NCBI GenBank assembly: GCA_003439945.1
Contig: QVRM01005378.1
Coordinates: 110,001 to 174,000 of the forward strand
Length of the DNA stretch: 64,000 nt
Direction of reading: 5' to 3'
From: Dermanyssus gallinae
Lineage: Eukaryota; Arthropoda; Arachnida; Mesostigmata; Dermanyssidae
Notes under the pieces: generated by a model
Databases searched by the model: none
Seen by the model: the letters and a program-made list of their open reading frames with translations, nothing else
What the model was told of the DNA's origin: nothing
Program-made: the position numbers and the translations under genes
Shown here: piece by piece, positions 1-12,760 of the stretch
Position numbering within the stretch: the first letter of the stretch is position 1
Layout: each line of letters opens with the position of its first letter

Positions 1-1660
1 AACTCCACTGCAACATTCTGGTCACTCTGCCATAGCAATGAACAAGAGTTTTTTTTGTTTTGTGACTGATATGGAGCAACGAGTTCACGACACACAGATT
101 TCCTCGACAAAAAACGCTCTAACTTCGTGTCATAATGTGTTATAAATGTAATAGCCGATTTACAGACGTTTGTTCTACTGCTCGCCGCTGTACCTCAGTA
201 CGCAGAACTTAGAACCATTTGGATGTTTCTCATTTACACGCATTCTCCGAAGTCTTTAATGATGTTTCGCCTTCTAGGAAATGAGAGCAGTGACGCAGTT
301 GCCAGACCACAGCAAGCCTTTTTGATTTATGAGATGACTTGGCCTTGGTTTAGCCCACGTTTAACTTCAACAGTCGTACAACATTTCTCTCATTTTGACA
401 TTTCGACCGATTTGCGGTGTCGAGAAAATCGAAATTGGGCAAACGTACAGCCATCACTTAAAACGGGCATTTGCTGTTTTCTTTGAGAAATCCCTCACGA
501 CAAATCCCTCAAACAAAATGTCACGCAGATTTGAATATAAAGATCTTCCTTAACTACTGATTCAACAGGCGTTTTTCTATAGTATATTTAATTACTGATG
601 CAACAGGCGTTTTTCTACTACGGCATAAAGGGGGCTTGCTCGCGGCGTCAACCAAATGGATTGTCTCCAGGTCGCCGCTACGTATACTGGGATCTAAAAC
701 TACGCAACCACAGAGCGTCCGTGGTAAGCTTACTTTTTTAAGGGCAATGTAAATTTGGACTATTGTACAATTAAATTGAGTGGGTGGAATGCGAAGGCTC
801 CACACAACAAGTGTCGTCAGAGGCAGTTGGAGCGCTGGCCGGGAACTCTAATTTACACGTCCCGTAGGGTAAGTTGACGGCTCGACGAGCACATAATGAA
901 AAGCGACTTGCCTCTGATCTTGTGCAGTTAGCTCTAGTGTAAAACTCGACTCTGCAAATACCACTGTATGAGGATAGAATTGCTTTGAACACATTAATTA
1001 CGATGATTAAATGGACAGGCAGACACCCCGGGTATATATATATATAAGTAGAAGCATACATGTACTCTGCCACAACTATAAGTCGGCAGATCTCCCGGTA
1101 TTCTCCAGTTGCAGCCATTCAGAAGGCCAAGGTTGCGCCCGAGGACCCCGCTTCTTTGTCAAGCACATTGTAAAGCCTTACGGAAACACAAGTCCGTGAA
1201 TCCCAGCAGACCATTCATTAGGAAACGCATATGGAAATCTCAAGCGACGACGGGAAACCTTGAACGAGGACGACAGCTATGTGCGATGCTGTAACACAGA
1301 TCGAGGAACAGCTAGGTGGACACTGTGAGGGTACCAACGTCTGGTAACCAGCGCGTTTGGTAAAATGCGCATAAACTCACATAATGGGCGGGATACATAG
1401 TGAAATAAAATATCGGAATTTTCGACGGAAATTACTGATTGTCAAAGACGGCTTGACGTTTATAACAGATTCGTTCAAATCTAACTACAGTCATTACACA
1501 TGATCATTCTTATATATTACTGTTATCATGATATTTCGTATAAAAGGATTGCTGCTGTAGAACTTCGAAGGATTTTTTTTCTGCAACCAACTTCTGCATT
1601 CTGCACCAGAGGTCAGCTAAATGATATACACAACGCGCTGGAAAGTGGGTAAAAGGTATT
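1..1660. other. No gene recognised
   Basis: Mixed-composition DNA with only short unrelated open frames. The frames at 223-486 and 771-1118 show no domain, codon bias or splice context I can recognise. A short TA run lies near 1032-1046. Nothing else is supported. Confidence 0.6.
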
Positions 1661-1666
1661 CATATA

Positions 1667-1719
<53 letters not shown>

Positions 1720-1845
1720 TACTTTGGCCGAACGCTTAAAGATGACGATGGGGAAACGGGAGACTTCCTATTGACGCCCAGTGGGGCAACGCGGCCTCAT
1801 ATCAATAATCGCCTGACGAATTATATATATATATATATATATACA
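1661..1845. repeat. Two (TA)n arrays
   Basis: An interrupted TA array covers about 1661-1718 and a shorter one about 1821-1844. The open frame running through them (1621-2166) reads as alternating Ile-Tyr and is an artefact of the repeat. Confidence 0.9.
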
Positions 1846-1961
1846 CTAGCAGCACACTTGAAATACCTCAATGTTGCTACTTGTCAAGCAGTAGTAGTAG
1901 TAATCTGTATGATGTATAAAGTTTTCACTGCCTCGTTTACTGAGAGACGATCTCATAGCCA

Positions 1962-2090
1962 CAACAGCAGCAGCAACAACAACAACAACAACAATAACAA
2001 CAACGCAACTCCGTCGTCGCTCGTGGTAGTTGCAGTGGTAGTGTTAGCGTCGTTGTCGTCGTCGTCGTCATCGTCATCATCTTTGTTATC
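1962..2090. repeat. CAG/CAA then GTC/GTT trinucleotide tract
   Basis: CAG and CAA triplets occupy roughly 1962-2005. Imperfect GTC/GTT/GTA/TCA triplets follow to about 2090. This is simple sequence with no coding support. Confidence 0.85.
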
Positions 2091-2474
2091 GTTATCCAAT
2101 CGGTGGTCGGTGTTGGAGTTCACCTGGCCGCCCCTCCTGGCTAGGAGGTGCTGGGCCGCCGCATAGGCAGTATGCAGCCATACTGAGTCAGTCGTCTGCC
2201 GGCCACGTAGTGTGAGTTAAACGACCTACGCCATGGTAGCAAGCGTCTGTTCCCGCCCTGTCACCATGATGACGATCGGAACCGAAGGAACTGCACGAGC
2301 CCCGCACAGTAGTCGCGGCAGCGGCAGCAGCAGCAGCAGCACCATGAGCTGTAGCAGTCATAGGATTTGGTCTCCCTCACTCGGCAGTCACGTACTGAAT
2401 GGGAAGCGTCACAGCGGGACCAAGCAGACCAGGCCAGCCCCCGGCGACAGGTGCGCTAGAGTAGGCCTTCTGGG

Positions 2475-2600
2475 GTAGACTGCCCAAGCCTAGGCTACCC
2501 TAGAAGCCCTTGGGGCTACCCTAGAAGGGGGGATGCTGAGGTGTGGCGGGGGTGCGCGCTCGACGGGAATAGGGAGAGGAGCACGGGCGGGGGGGGGGGG
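2475..2600. repeat. Short duplicated motif and poly-G tract
   Basis: The phrase GGCTACCCTAGAAG occurs twice, near 2493 and 2513, within a CCTAGG-rich stretch. A G run of about ten bases lies near 2590. The surrounding 2.2-2.7 kb block is GC-rich and purine-rich, with no recognisable gene. Confidence 0.55.
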
Positions 2601-2783
2601 ATCGAAGAGACGAGTCTGGGAACTGGAGGAGTCGGAGAAGGAGAACGAAGCACGTAACCAAACTGTGTATACTTTACTACCACGGTCGGTCCCTAGAAGC
2701 CGCGGACCCGCGGAAGCTGGTGTAGGTCCAAATGCGTCTGCCTCCACGTTGACTGCACTGTCGTCGTGACTTCGAAAATCAAA

Positions 2784-2785
<2 letters not shown>

Positions 2786-2824
<39 letters not shown>

Positions 2825-3047
2825 GAGGGGAAGAGAAGAGAAAGGAAAAGTAAAGCATATATAGTAGGAATTCAAAAGTGTCACAGTTAACATCGGAAAC
2901 ATGCTGACAAGAATCCTTTAGGCCTTGACGGCTCTCATAACTAGACGTCCATGCAGCAGATGCTTCCCGTTCGACACATATATGGCGCTAGATTAGGGCG
3001 TTGTTGTCTGCGTCTGCAAGGTTTGTAAGTTTAATTGGCACTTGTCG

Positions 3048-3102
<55 letters not shown>

Positions 3103-3163
3103 TTTTTTTTTTAATAATAAATTATTTTTATTAACTTTAATAAATGAGTTTACCATTTATATA

Positions 3164-3242
<79 letters not shown>
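2786..3242. repeat. Cluster of three (TA)n arrays
   Basis: TA arrays lie at about 2786-2819, 3050-3106 and 3165-3241. The second is followed by a T run and AT-rich sequence. Frames through them are Ile-Tyr repeats. Confidence 0.9.
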
Positions 3243-3245
<3 letters not shown>

Positions 3246-3711
3246 AGCTGAATTTAGATATTACGACGCCGAGTTGCTTCATCAAGTTCATCAAGAGCAG
3301 TCGCAACGTCATATTTATAAGCTGGCAAAGCGATAACCCAAAGTAACTAACCTTTCAACCATAGGCGGATGACATACCCATTAAATTTGCGTACGGACTT
3401 ATAGTCAAAATTGCCGCCTATGCTGCCCGTCTTGCCAAAAGACTTGTATTTATTTTTGTAAATTTCTGAAAATGATGTCGCACTGATTACTCTACAATCA
3501 ACGACCCGCCACCGGATTCTAATTCGTACGTATTTTCGCGCTTCGGTAGGCGATTTTGACTGTCAGGGATGCCCTTTTTGTTTTTGGGCTAAGTAATATA
3601 TTGGTGACTTTGAACGTTGCCTACTATGACGACTCCAGGGAACTCGGTTGCCGTTTACATTATCGGTGCTGTAGAGCAGTCCGTCGTGGGCCGTTGTTGC
3701 TATTTTTTGTT

Positions 3712-3813
3712 GTTGCCATTCTTGCAAATGTTGTTGTTGCTGCTGTCGTAGTTGTAATGGCGGAAATCGTCAGTTGCGTTGTTGTTGTCGTTGCTCTTGT
3801 TTTTGTTGTTGTT

Positions 3814-3844
<31 letters not shown>

Positions 3845-3865
3845 TCGTCGTCGTCGTCGTCGTCG

Positions 3866-3935
<70 letters not shown>

Positions 3936-4003
3936 CGTCGCTGTTGCTGTTGTTGTTGTTGTCGTTGTTGTTGTTGTCGTCGTCGTCGTCGTCGTCGTCG
4001 TCG

Positions 4004-4064
<61 letters not shown>

Positions 4065-4095
4065 CGTCGTTGTTGTTGTTGCTGCTGTTGCTATT
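3712..4095. repeat. Long GTT/GTC/GCT trinucleotide array
   Basis: Nearly 400 bp consist of GTT with GTC and GCT variants. All three forward frames stay open through it, as poly-Val, poly-Cys and poly-Leu/Ser. This is what a stop-free triplet array gives and is not evidence of coding. The complementary strand is AAC/GAC/AGC, similar to the opa-type repeats known from arthropods. I see no splice signals or domain joining it to a gene. Confidence 0.9.
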
Positions 4096-4319
4096 ATTTT
4101 CTCAAACCTACCTACCCTGCGATGTCGGTGCCATATTTCGCATTGAATTCAGCAATGACGTGCTTGGTTGAGCGTGACTACAAATTGCTTGCTCAAGCCA
4201 ACTCAAGCCACACGAGTTTGCCATATGCCCCCTTCTTAGGTCTACGAAGCTGCCGCCTGCATCGACATCTCCAGATCATAGGTTCGTACGAAGGGTCGAG
4301 CCTCCTTTCGGGGGCCGTG

Positions 4320-5134
4320 GCAACAGCTACAGCAGCAGCAGCAGCAGCTAGAGCAGGAATAGCAACAATATCCAGCCCAAAAGCTGGACAAGTAGCTTGG
4401 CGGCGCTTACCGTTGCCGCTGCTGGCTCTAGCAAGGTTCGCGACGGCATGCGCTGCTACTAGGTGGTTGGTTGGTGGCTACCAAGCGCCAGCCGTAGAAG
4501 CTGCGGCAGAAGCAGCAGCAACAGTAGCGGCATCGGCCAGAGTCACACTCGCATACCCCCGCTGTCAGAACCTCGCCTGCGTTGGTGGTCGGGTGGACTT
4601 TGCCGTTGCCGAAGACGATGACGGCCCCCAAAAAGAGCCCCCACAAGAAGGAGGCAACAACAGCGGCAGCAGCAGCAGCAACAGCAAACTAGTAGCAGGA
4701 ACGGCCTGTTTTAGGCTTCGTTGGGGGCTACAGTGGCAAGCCAACGACCTAGGTTCAGGTAGGTCATCTGCGGATGTTGTTGTGTTTGTTGTTGTTGTTG
4801 CTGTTGATGTTGTTGTGTTTGTTGTTGCTACTGCTGCTGCTGCTTGTAGTTCTGCTTCCGTAGTTCGTCGTCGTCTAACGCGAAACAGCGAGCTATACAC
4901 CAAGTAGCGCACCGCTGCCTCCGTCGCTTTGCTCGTGTACAGTGGTTGCCTTTAGAGCTGCCTGCTGGCCAAGCTGACCGGTCAACGGGATAAATCCACG
5001 ATTTTCGAAGCTGCCTCTACAAACGCACCTCTCCTCCTTCGTCATAGCCTATCCTCCCATCGTCAGAAAATAGGTTGCTATTGACGCTGCTACGCTAACG
5101 TACCGACTAGAAGCAACCTTTTCTTCATCTTCCT

Positions 5135-5180
<46 letters not shown>

Positions 5181-5280
5181 TCAGTGTTTTGGACCAAAGC
5201 AGAAACAGCTAGTAGCGGCTGAAACAAGGAATAAAACGACAGCAGCAGTAGCAGCAGCAGCAGCAAGACAGCTACTACAC
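4320..5280. repeat. Region rich in CAG/CAA/GTT triplets with a (TA)n array
   Basis: CAG-rich patches occur near 4328-4352, 4515-4530, 4660-4690 and 5238-5265, and GTT-rich patches near 4776-4845. A TA array covers about 5138-5178. The long open frames over this block (for example 3774-4907 plus, 4565-4912 minus) are driven by stop-poor triplets. I do not call them genes. Confidence 0.7.
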
Positions 5281-5680
5281 TAAAGCATCGACGCTTACCG
5301 ACCGCTCACCCATGATCGTCCCCGCTTCCGCCGTCGTCGTAGCGTCGAAAACAATGATCGGTGTATGGTGAAGGCCTGTCCGGTTTCCCTTAGCCGTCCC
5401 CTTTACGGGGGTTCGAAGGAGCGTCGACATTCAGGCGCAAAATGTTGAAGAGCAAATTGTTTTTCAAGAACGTTGGCCCTCAGGCCTCTTTTAGGTTGGC
5501 CCCCGCAGGCCAACAAGGGTCAACAGGCTCTATCGGAAACCGGGCAAGATGTAAGTTGCACATGGGGGACTATACAAGGAGATCCCCTCCCCTACCCTAT
5601 CCTGCGTCTCGAATGCCAATCCGACTGGTGGTGGCACGTGTCCTTGTTTGCTGGCCTTTAGACCGCTTCCTATTCTCCTG

Positions 5681-5706
5681 TTGTTGTTGTTGTTGTTGTT
5701 GTTGTT
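5681..5706. repeat. (GTT)n tract
   Basis: A short GTT array of about eight units. The flanking 5.3-6.1 kb shows no recognisable gene. Confidence 0.8.
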
Positions 5707-6666
5707 TTTCAACGAACCTCGCAAGCATAACATTTTTTTGTTTGTCATCATGGTGACAGAAAAGAAACTACGTACGCACAATAGCGTTCATAATGTTGTG
5801 GTAACGTGGCGTTTGCTCGTTTTGCCCACAACAACAATTGGAAGTAGCATTATTATTTGACTGCTGCTACCAGTGCTTGTAAATGCATTACCGAACGAAT
5901 TATGCCAGTGCCGTGCTAACCGTTGACAGCTCTAGAAACCTTAGAGAAGATTGATTCAAAAATGAATATGACATGTCCGCATGTCGGGATAGAATCCACA
6001 GCACTTCCAAGTGTTGGATTTGCCGGCCATCTCCCCTAGTTTATCCGGCAGACGTTTTACGGTGGAAATAAATGCAGAAGGTACGTTTGTTTCTATTCAA
6101 AAATGAATGATATATATATATATATATATGTTTGGCCAAATATATGAATATAGTTATGCCAAACCGTTAGATTCCGATATGAGCGCTGCACATGTAGCAA
6201 GGTTGCAACACTTTAAAACGTTTCGACTGAAAAAATCGGTACTCATTACCCGGTGTCCAACAAAGAAATTGGCCGCTCAAGTTGAAGCGTTAGGAAGGCG
6301 TAGTGAAAGGCAAGCAAAGCTTCTCTCCGCAGTTCGCCTAGTTTAGCTGGTACTCTAATGGCTCTCAGCGCTTACCAGCACAGCTAACAGAGTAAGAGCG
6401 GACATCGTTCTATGCGTCAATGACTTGCGAAATAAAGCGATCGATTTTCAAACAGCCGACAGCCCGCTCTTGTGTAAGCAAACACATCGGCCTTCCCACC
6501 CGTGTTTACGAACGAACCCCCGCTTGTCCCCCGATATGACGAGCGAGCGACAGGTACAAATGATACGTACGCCAGTCATGCTATGCGGCTAGCAGCGTTA
6601 GCAACAGCAGAAACACTTCCGCCGTTCTTAGAGACCACACTTGCTAGGTTTGAGCCTGCTACCTTA

Positions 6667-6975
6667 TGTTCGGGGGGGCGGGGGGGGGGGGGGAAGGGGT
6701 CACCTTCGCTTGCTAGTTTTCTCTACCTATCTCCCTACGACCCCCTGTGGTCCATCGGTCTCTCTCTCTCTCTTTCTCTCATGATTCATCTACTCTCTCT
6801 CGCCCCTTACTCTCTCTCTATATGTTACTGTCTATATGTGTGTCCGTGTTTGACGTACTCTATCGTGACGTTCAGGCGTCCACTAAAGTAACATTGACAG
6901 TGTTAGTGGTGGTGATGGTGGTGGTGGTGGTGGTAGCATCAGTAGTAGTCGTAGTAGTAGGCGTAGTCGTAGTAC
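6667..6975. repeat. Poly-G, TC and GTG/GTA simple repeats
   Basis: A G-rich run (6670-6695) is followed by TC-rich sequence (6755-6820) and GTG/GTA triplets (6905-6975). This is low-complexity sequence inside a GC-richer 6.5-7.9 kb block with no recognised gene. Confidence 0.8.
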
Positions 6976-7560
6976 AACTGGCCGGCACAGCGAGCAAACA
7001 AGGAAGATTGATGGCCACTTAGGCGTCTTGCGGAACCCTCGAAATTGCTGTCACGGGAGACGCGGGCGCAGCGGCGGGCAACGCAACCCGCAGAAGAGAC
7101 GGGATCTTTCCTTCTCGAGAATCGTCTGTCTCCGGAAGTGGGCGACATCGACCGCTGACCTTACGACATTTGCCGGTCGAAGCCGAACGAGCCGAGAGGC
7201 GCGTCTTCGTTGTCCTTTGCGCGTTCTTCTGTCTGGCAGCCGCCGTCTTGTAGCCAGCGCCGGCAGGCCGGGCGAGCGACCGACCGACCAACCGCAGTCA
7301 ACGAGCTCAGGCCGCCGGGCCGCACGAGGGGTACGCGATCAGGGAGGAGAAGGGTGATGGGGTAGAGTAAGGGGGTTGTTCGAATCGCAAACGGTGGAGG
7401 CATTGTATCTGTTCAGCGGTGGTGGTGGTGATGGTGGTGGCGGTGGTGACGGTGGCCGCCACTCTGAACCACAGTCAAACCGCCATTGGTCGTCGTCAAC
7501 CGCTGTTAGGGCGGACTTCTCGCCGCCAACACAGCCGTCGTACTGTATCTGCGTGCAGCG

Positions 7561-7590
7561 TCGCAGCGACACAGCGCTGTGTCGCTGCGA
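7561..7590. repeat. Perfect 30-bp palindrome
   Basis: The 15-base half TCGCAGCGACACAGC is followed with no spacer by its exact reverse complement GCTGTGTCGCTGCGA. The symmetry centre lies between 7575 and 7576. The next outer pair does not match. Function is unknown: it could bind a dimeric protein or form a cruciform, or it may be chance or an assembly effect. Confidence 0.95.
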
Positions 7591-7599
7591 GGTACGTGC

Positions 7600-10500
7600 A
7601 GAGTCTACGACGTAGCCCACCGATGACAGAGACAGCGGGTACGGACAGAGGACAATACAATGGACGGGCAATGTCGTAGCCGGATGTCTGTCGACGACAC
7701 CAACCGATACAGATCGCCTATCGATGCACCGATGTGGCCGTTCGCCGTATCATTCACCCCCCAATTCATTCACTTGGACGATGTAAGCAACACGGCGTAC
7801 ATTCACCCCCCCCCCCCCAATCAGTTAGCTCTACAATAGGGCGATTAGCATACGAAGCCAGAAGCCGTACGCAACGTGAACGGGCGGTCGCCTTCGCCAA
7901 CGCCGGTGTGTGTGTATTTGGCACTGCTGTGGGGGAGTCGTGAGACCATAAACCTAAATGACTCGCTTTATTGTCGGGTTTTATTTCAAGGGTGGTAGGG
8001 GCGGTGAAGGGGGCATTTATTGCGCGCTTCGACGTACGAACAAGCAAGACAGCGACGTGGTGGCGTTCTAAGTACTAACGCTCGTTGCTTCTGTTGCGTG
8101 TAAATAAATTAGCGTGAAATTGGCCTGCATGCGTTGAGCTTCAACACGCAACGACGGTCTTATTGCGTCGAGTTGTCCTCTTTTCTGCTGTATGACGCAC
8201 AATCAGTCTTTGTCGAAATAGAACGTATGATGAGTCAATATAGCACTAGTTCGATTAAGGCCATTGGCGCTTATGTTATGTAACTAGTGTACAATCGTCA
8301 TATAGAGTGCGTGCATGGTGTCAAAGTCAAAGCATTTCGGGCTGCCTCGCCGCTATGAACCGTCATGCAGTGCATCAAGCACGTGAAATGCCGCAAGGCT
8401 AAGCAAAGCAATTAGTCTTAACATCTACCTGTGATTCACACCACGTCTTAACGATGGAGATCTCGACTTTTCGAAGTCACATCGCGGCCTTGAAGAAAAT
8501 GGAAGGCTTCAAACGCAAAAAAAGCACTTCGGACAGTGGAATGAACTCCACAAACTTACGAAAGGATTAATTCTATTAACTCTGCTATATTTTTTCCGAT
8601 GTGACCTATATATGAATAAAGCTGTTTGCTAATATTATTCGTTATTTGTTCGGAGTGCGTTGTCAGAATTCTTCCACTGTCGGAGCCTCACGTTGGCAAT
8701 CCGCTTTACCAACAGTGGCAGTTTTGGCCGAGTCTAACCGAGGCGGTTGCAGCCTCATATCCTCATAAGGCCTGTCTGTGAGTCTATCAATTGCGTTGGG
8801 ACGTGTGGTCACGAGGTCAGCGAGTAGCGATGATGTCCAATGGACGATTTTCGTGTGCCAAGCTCTTCGTGTGCTACTCGGGGGACTAATGCACACGCTA
8901 CTGGGCTTCGCTGCTACCGGAGCTCATGCTCTCGTGAGGGCCCTCAGGGGGCTCTGCGACCCCGTCCCGGGGTTCTCGGGACCTCCGCTCCGCCCTGATG
9001 GCCAAACCGCCCCGCGCCACGATGGTCGACTGCCACTTGTTATTGGTGTTGTAGATGCTGCGTTTAGGACAGGAATTGTTGGCCTTGCCGAGATCCCGGA
9101 CTCCGGAAGAGGGGGTGGAGGTTGTGAGTCCTGCGTTTGCTTGCGCAGGCCCTATGAGGCTGAGCTCTCTTCGGAGGAGTAAAATTGCGCTGCAGTTGAA
9201 TCGTCGATGAGCAACGCATTCGTAAATAAAATCTATTGCTGTCGTCCGACCATCTAAACGGGCCCTTGGTAGTGATTAGTGTATGAACGAGCCTCGGCAC
9301 ATACCAACTCATTGCATGTATCAAAATGAGCCACGAAAAACGCAGAATCAACTAAATGATGCAAGCAAAAAGATACAGAGTGAGAGAGAGTACAGAGTGT
9401 GCAGATCGCGACACTAAATAAAGATGCAAAATATAACTAGTACTAGGTTTGCGTTCGAGTATCAACTGAAACAAGCTAGAGCCATTTTGGTACATTCCAA
9501 AATATATTGGAGGACTTACTAGCCAAAAATGCATAAAAACTATTTATGGGTCTACTGAGGATGGTCCACCACCGAAGTTTGTCTATTATCAAAAAATAAG
9601 CACGATTCACGAATCTTGTACTAACCTAAACGCTTGTGTCTCTTAAAAATGTTGAACAACTATATGTTTGTTTCATAATTTGATTCGAAGTGTGCTGAGG
9701 AAGTTTGCTGGCGTCATTCGTCTGCTCCTTCATTATTTTTTCTGCAGCCCAGCAAAAATCCGGAGACCTCAGCGAGCAGTTAGATCGATGCAAAAAGATA
9801 TTTTTATCTACACGTACAAAAAAAACTAGAACTTTAGTTACGTCGTACAAGTATCAACCAGAAGAAGCACAGTATTTTTAGCTCTTCAAAATGTATAAAA
9901 AATTAGAATGAAAACTTTATTGTCAACTCTTCAAGACACGTTTTTCTAAAGGTACACACTTGCTTATATGACCGTACGGTTTGGCTCTGTAGAAGTTCCC
10001 CTCTTGAGACCGTTATTTAGGTCACGCGCGTCACGCCTTGCTGGATGTCCTAAACATGAAAAACCGAGTCAAAATCACGATCACTTTTAAATAATTGAAT
10101 TATATTTCATTTCGGATTATAACTTGGCGACAGAATAAGGCGACATTTTTTTCAGCCAAACTTGTTCGTACATGTACTGCGTATGACATCTCAGCATGTT
10201 TTTGTCGTCCGTATTGGCTGAGAAATGCAGAAAAATCGCTGAACCATAAACCCGCCCTAGTAACAGGGCTCACAATTGCCTTCTCCTAGATGAAAGAGGC
10301 AAACACCCGGCCGCCAAGCGGCGGGAAGCAAATCTAGTTTAGGTTCTGGCAATCGGAAACAGTGTTCAAACAACGGAGCTAAGATAAAAGCGGAAGGTTG
10401 TACGTAGCCGGACAAAAAATATAGCGCAGTTATACACCGAATAACAGCGCGCGGTCTTTTTGGGTGCACGCGACGCCCTTAGCTGAATAAGCCAAATAAT

Positions 10501-10690
10501 TGTATCCTAAACTGGACACTATAATAGGTCAAAACATTCTCTGCATGGCTGCTGTCCCAAAGTGCATGGATGATTTTAATAGATGGACAAAAACTACGTA
10601 TCTATTATTGTTCAGTAAAGCCCCCCCCCCCGCCCCTTCGATGTTCAACACATATAGTTCAACAATCCTTAATAACCAACATTTTTAGAC
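7600..10690. other. No gene recognised
   Basis: Contains poly-C runs at about 7806-7818 and 10620-10631 and GTG/GGT triplets before it near 7420-7450. The GC-rich part 8780-9180 has a plus-strand open frame of 134 codons with no recognised motif. The rest is AT-rich with many stops. Confidence 0.5.
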
Positions 10691-10734
10691 CCAAACTACC
10701 CGTCTACTGGGCGTAAAATTAACCGAATGTCACT

Positions 10735-11040
10735 GGTATAGGACTTTTCTTTTACGTAGGATATTGTATATCCAAAAATTTCGTTTTCCGGCCCCGAGTC
10801 ATGGTAGCTTCTCCACACGGCCGGCAAACGGATCGAACTGGCAACAAAGGAGAAAAGAGTTCTTGACTATTTTCTTAACGGCTACCTCTGGTTGCCTAGC
10901 GTGACAATCCGTTAAAACGAAGTATTGTCGAATATCTGCCAGGATGCTCCGTTGGCTGTTCTTTCGAGCAGATCGTGGTTACGGGCGGGAACGATCAGAT
11001 CGTCTGCGTAGGCGACAAAATAAACTCTCAGGGATTGTGG
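10735..11040 (-). pseudogene. Decayed non-LTR reverse transcriptase fragment
   Basis: On the minus strand around 11000-10990 a frame reads VYFVAYADDLIVPARNHD. This contains the YADD catalytic box of reverse transcriptases, preceded by the V-A context typical of R1/Jockey/I-type LINEs. Downstream, similarity continues only by switching frames past several stops, so this is a relic. I infer an R1-like or Jockey-like LINE; the clade is not resolved. Neither end of the element can be seen. It is unrelated in sequence to the younger LINE at 42.1-43.9 kb. Confidence 0.5.
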
Positions 11041-11142
11041 GGTCTAAGTGCTCTGTCGTAGATTATATTGAATATGATTTAACAACATATTGCCAGAAAT
11101 ACGTCATTGTTACATCAGGTGTGTAATAAAATGTAACCAAGG

Positions 11143-11145
<3 letters not shown>

Positions 11146-11184
<39 letters not shown>
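11146..11184. repeat. (TA)n array
   Basis: About 38 bp of TA dinucleotides, with AT-rich flanks and no gene nearby. Confidence 0.95.
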
Positions 11185-11187
<3 letters not shown>

Positions 11188-11514
11188 CAAATATTGCTAT
11201 ATTCGGTCGTGGCGTGGGTGTTGTCAATAACAAGCAGCAGCTGCGGCATTGTTATCGGCATGATAATCATTCGAATCGTAGTATATCCATGGCCTATGCA
11301 CCTTTAAAGTATCGAGCTCAACTCCATTAGACGAGGCCAGCTCGAACACAAACAGTCGTGTATGGATGGGGAGGGGGCATGGGGTTTGGACCTGACCACG
11401 ACGGCGACGATCGGCATGTCTAGCCTACGTTTGGCGTCCGTGCGACTGTTGGTCGGTTACTCGGGGGTGGCCGATCTATCAGTTTGCATTTCGGGTTTTC
11501 GAATAGACTATGCA

Positions 11515-11962
11515 TACTATGAGAGAGAAAGAGAGAGACGCGCACGAGGTCTAAAGGTACCGCGGGCACACAAAGAGACAAGGAGGTTAACGCAAGCGAA
11601 GTACGGCGACGGATGAAACTCTCGTCAAGGGAAGGTGGCCGTGGGGTTATGCGGTTAGCTATAGGGGCCACAAGTCGCTACCATGCTCATCACATATACA
11701 CTCACACATACACAAACTTATATATATATATATATATATCCACAAAAGGGCAGGCTGGGAAAGGCGATAAAAACGGGGGAAATGCATGGAGAAAGTGAGA
11801 GAAAGAGAGAGAGAGGAGGAAGGGAAATAAATGCTACGGGATATGACGCTGACATGGATCCATTATGATAATAGTTATCATCGAATATCAATTCCCCTAT
11901 ATGAATATGTATACATCTATCTGGCCAGCTTGCCGGTTGATCCCGTGAACATCAACAACGAC

Positions 11963-11996
<34 letters not shown>

Positions 11997-12070
11997 GCAA
12001 CGACACCAGCAACAACAACGCTAGAATCATCCTCATCAGCATTATCATCAACATCATCATTATCGTCGTG
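11515..12070. repeat. GA-rich, (TA)n and AAC/ATC simple repeats
   Basis: GA-rich patches lie near 11521-11545 and 11795-11820, a TA array near 11718-11738, AAC triplets near 11951-12017, and ATC-rich sequence follows to about 12066. Open frames on both strands here (for example 11917-12408 minus) are repeat-driven. Confidence 0.8.
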
Positions 12071-12760
12071 CAGATCACCGAGTCCCTGACCCCGTCGAAC
12101 AGTGAGTAAGTCACAGTTCTATCCGTGGGCCCACGTTCATCTGTGTCCAACAGGCTGGTCGGTGCAACACACACAGCTTGGACAGAACACAACACGTACT
12201 CGAACGACTTGCGCGCCTCTATGCCTACCTGCCACCTGTATACTATGCTCGCGAATAGCGTCGAATAGAACTTCCCAGACGACGAGAGGCCATCATCACC
12301 CACATGGTGCGTACAAATGGTAGAGGACGCTGGTCGTAGGCAGATCAGCGCATCGCAATAACGCAGAACGATACGCGTCGACACGTCATCGTGTGGGAGC
12401 ATCGGCACCGATGGCTTTCTCGTTATGTTGTTGTCCGTTGTTGCAGGTATTTTTATTCTTGTTGTTGTTGTTGCGGGTGTTGTTATTGCTGCTCTATAGC
12501 CTAGTGACTAGAGACGCGCGCTTGGTAGAATGGGGCAGTTGTTGCTGTGGGCGCTGTTGTTAAGACTGGTTTGTCTGACCGTACAAATAAACATGTAAGT
12601 AAATTAAGTGTCGAATTGTCTTCGTGGTATATTGAAGACATCGCTTACCTTGAACTTCTGAGTAGGAATTTTACTGCCGATTAGAACGATTAGCACGGAA
12701 TTTTACTGCCAACAATTTAAACGAGCCTATTGAAAAAAAATGAACCTGCACGCGTTTACA

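Noticed and set aside
3774..4907. Open frame of 377 codons
   Set aside because: Poly-Cys/Arg and poly-Ala/Ser translation of triplet arrays. The overlapping frames are equally open, and no domain or splice context is present.
8778..9182. Plus-strand frame of 134 codons in GC-rich DNA
   Set aside because: No recognised domain. I tried to read the minus strand as a LINE gag or endonuclease but found no supporting motif.
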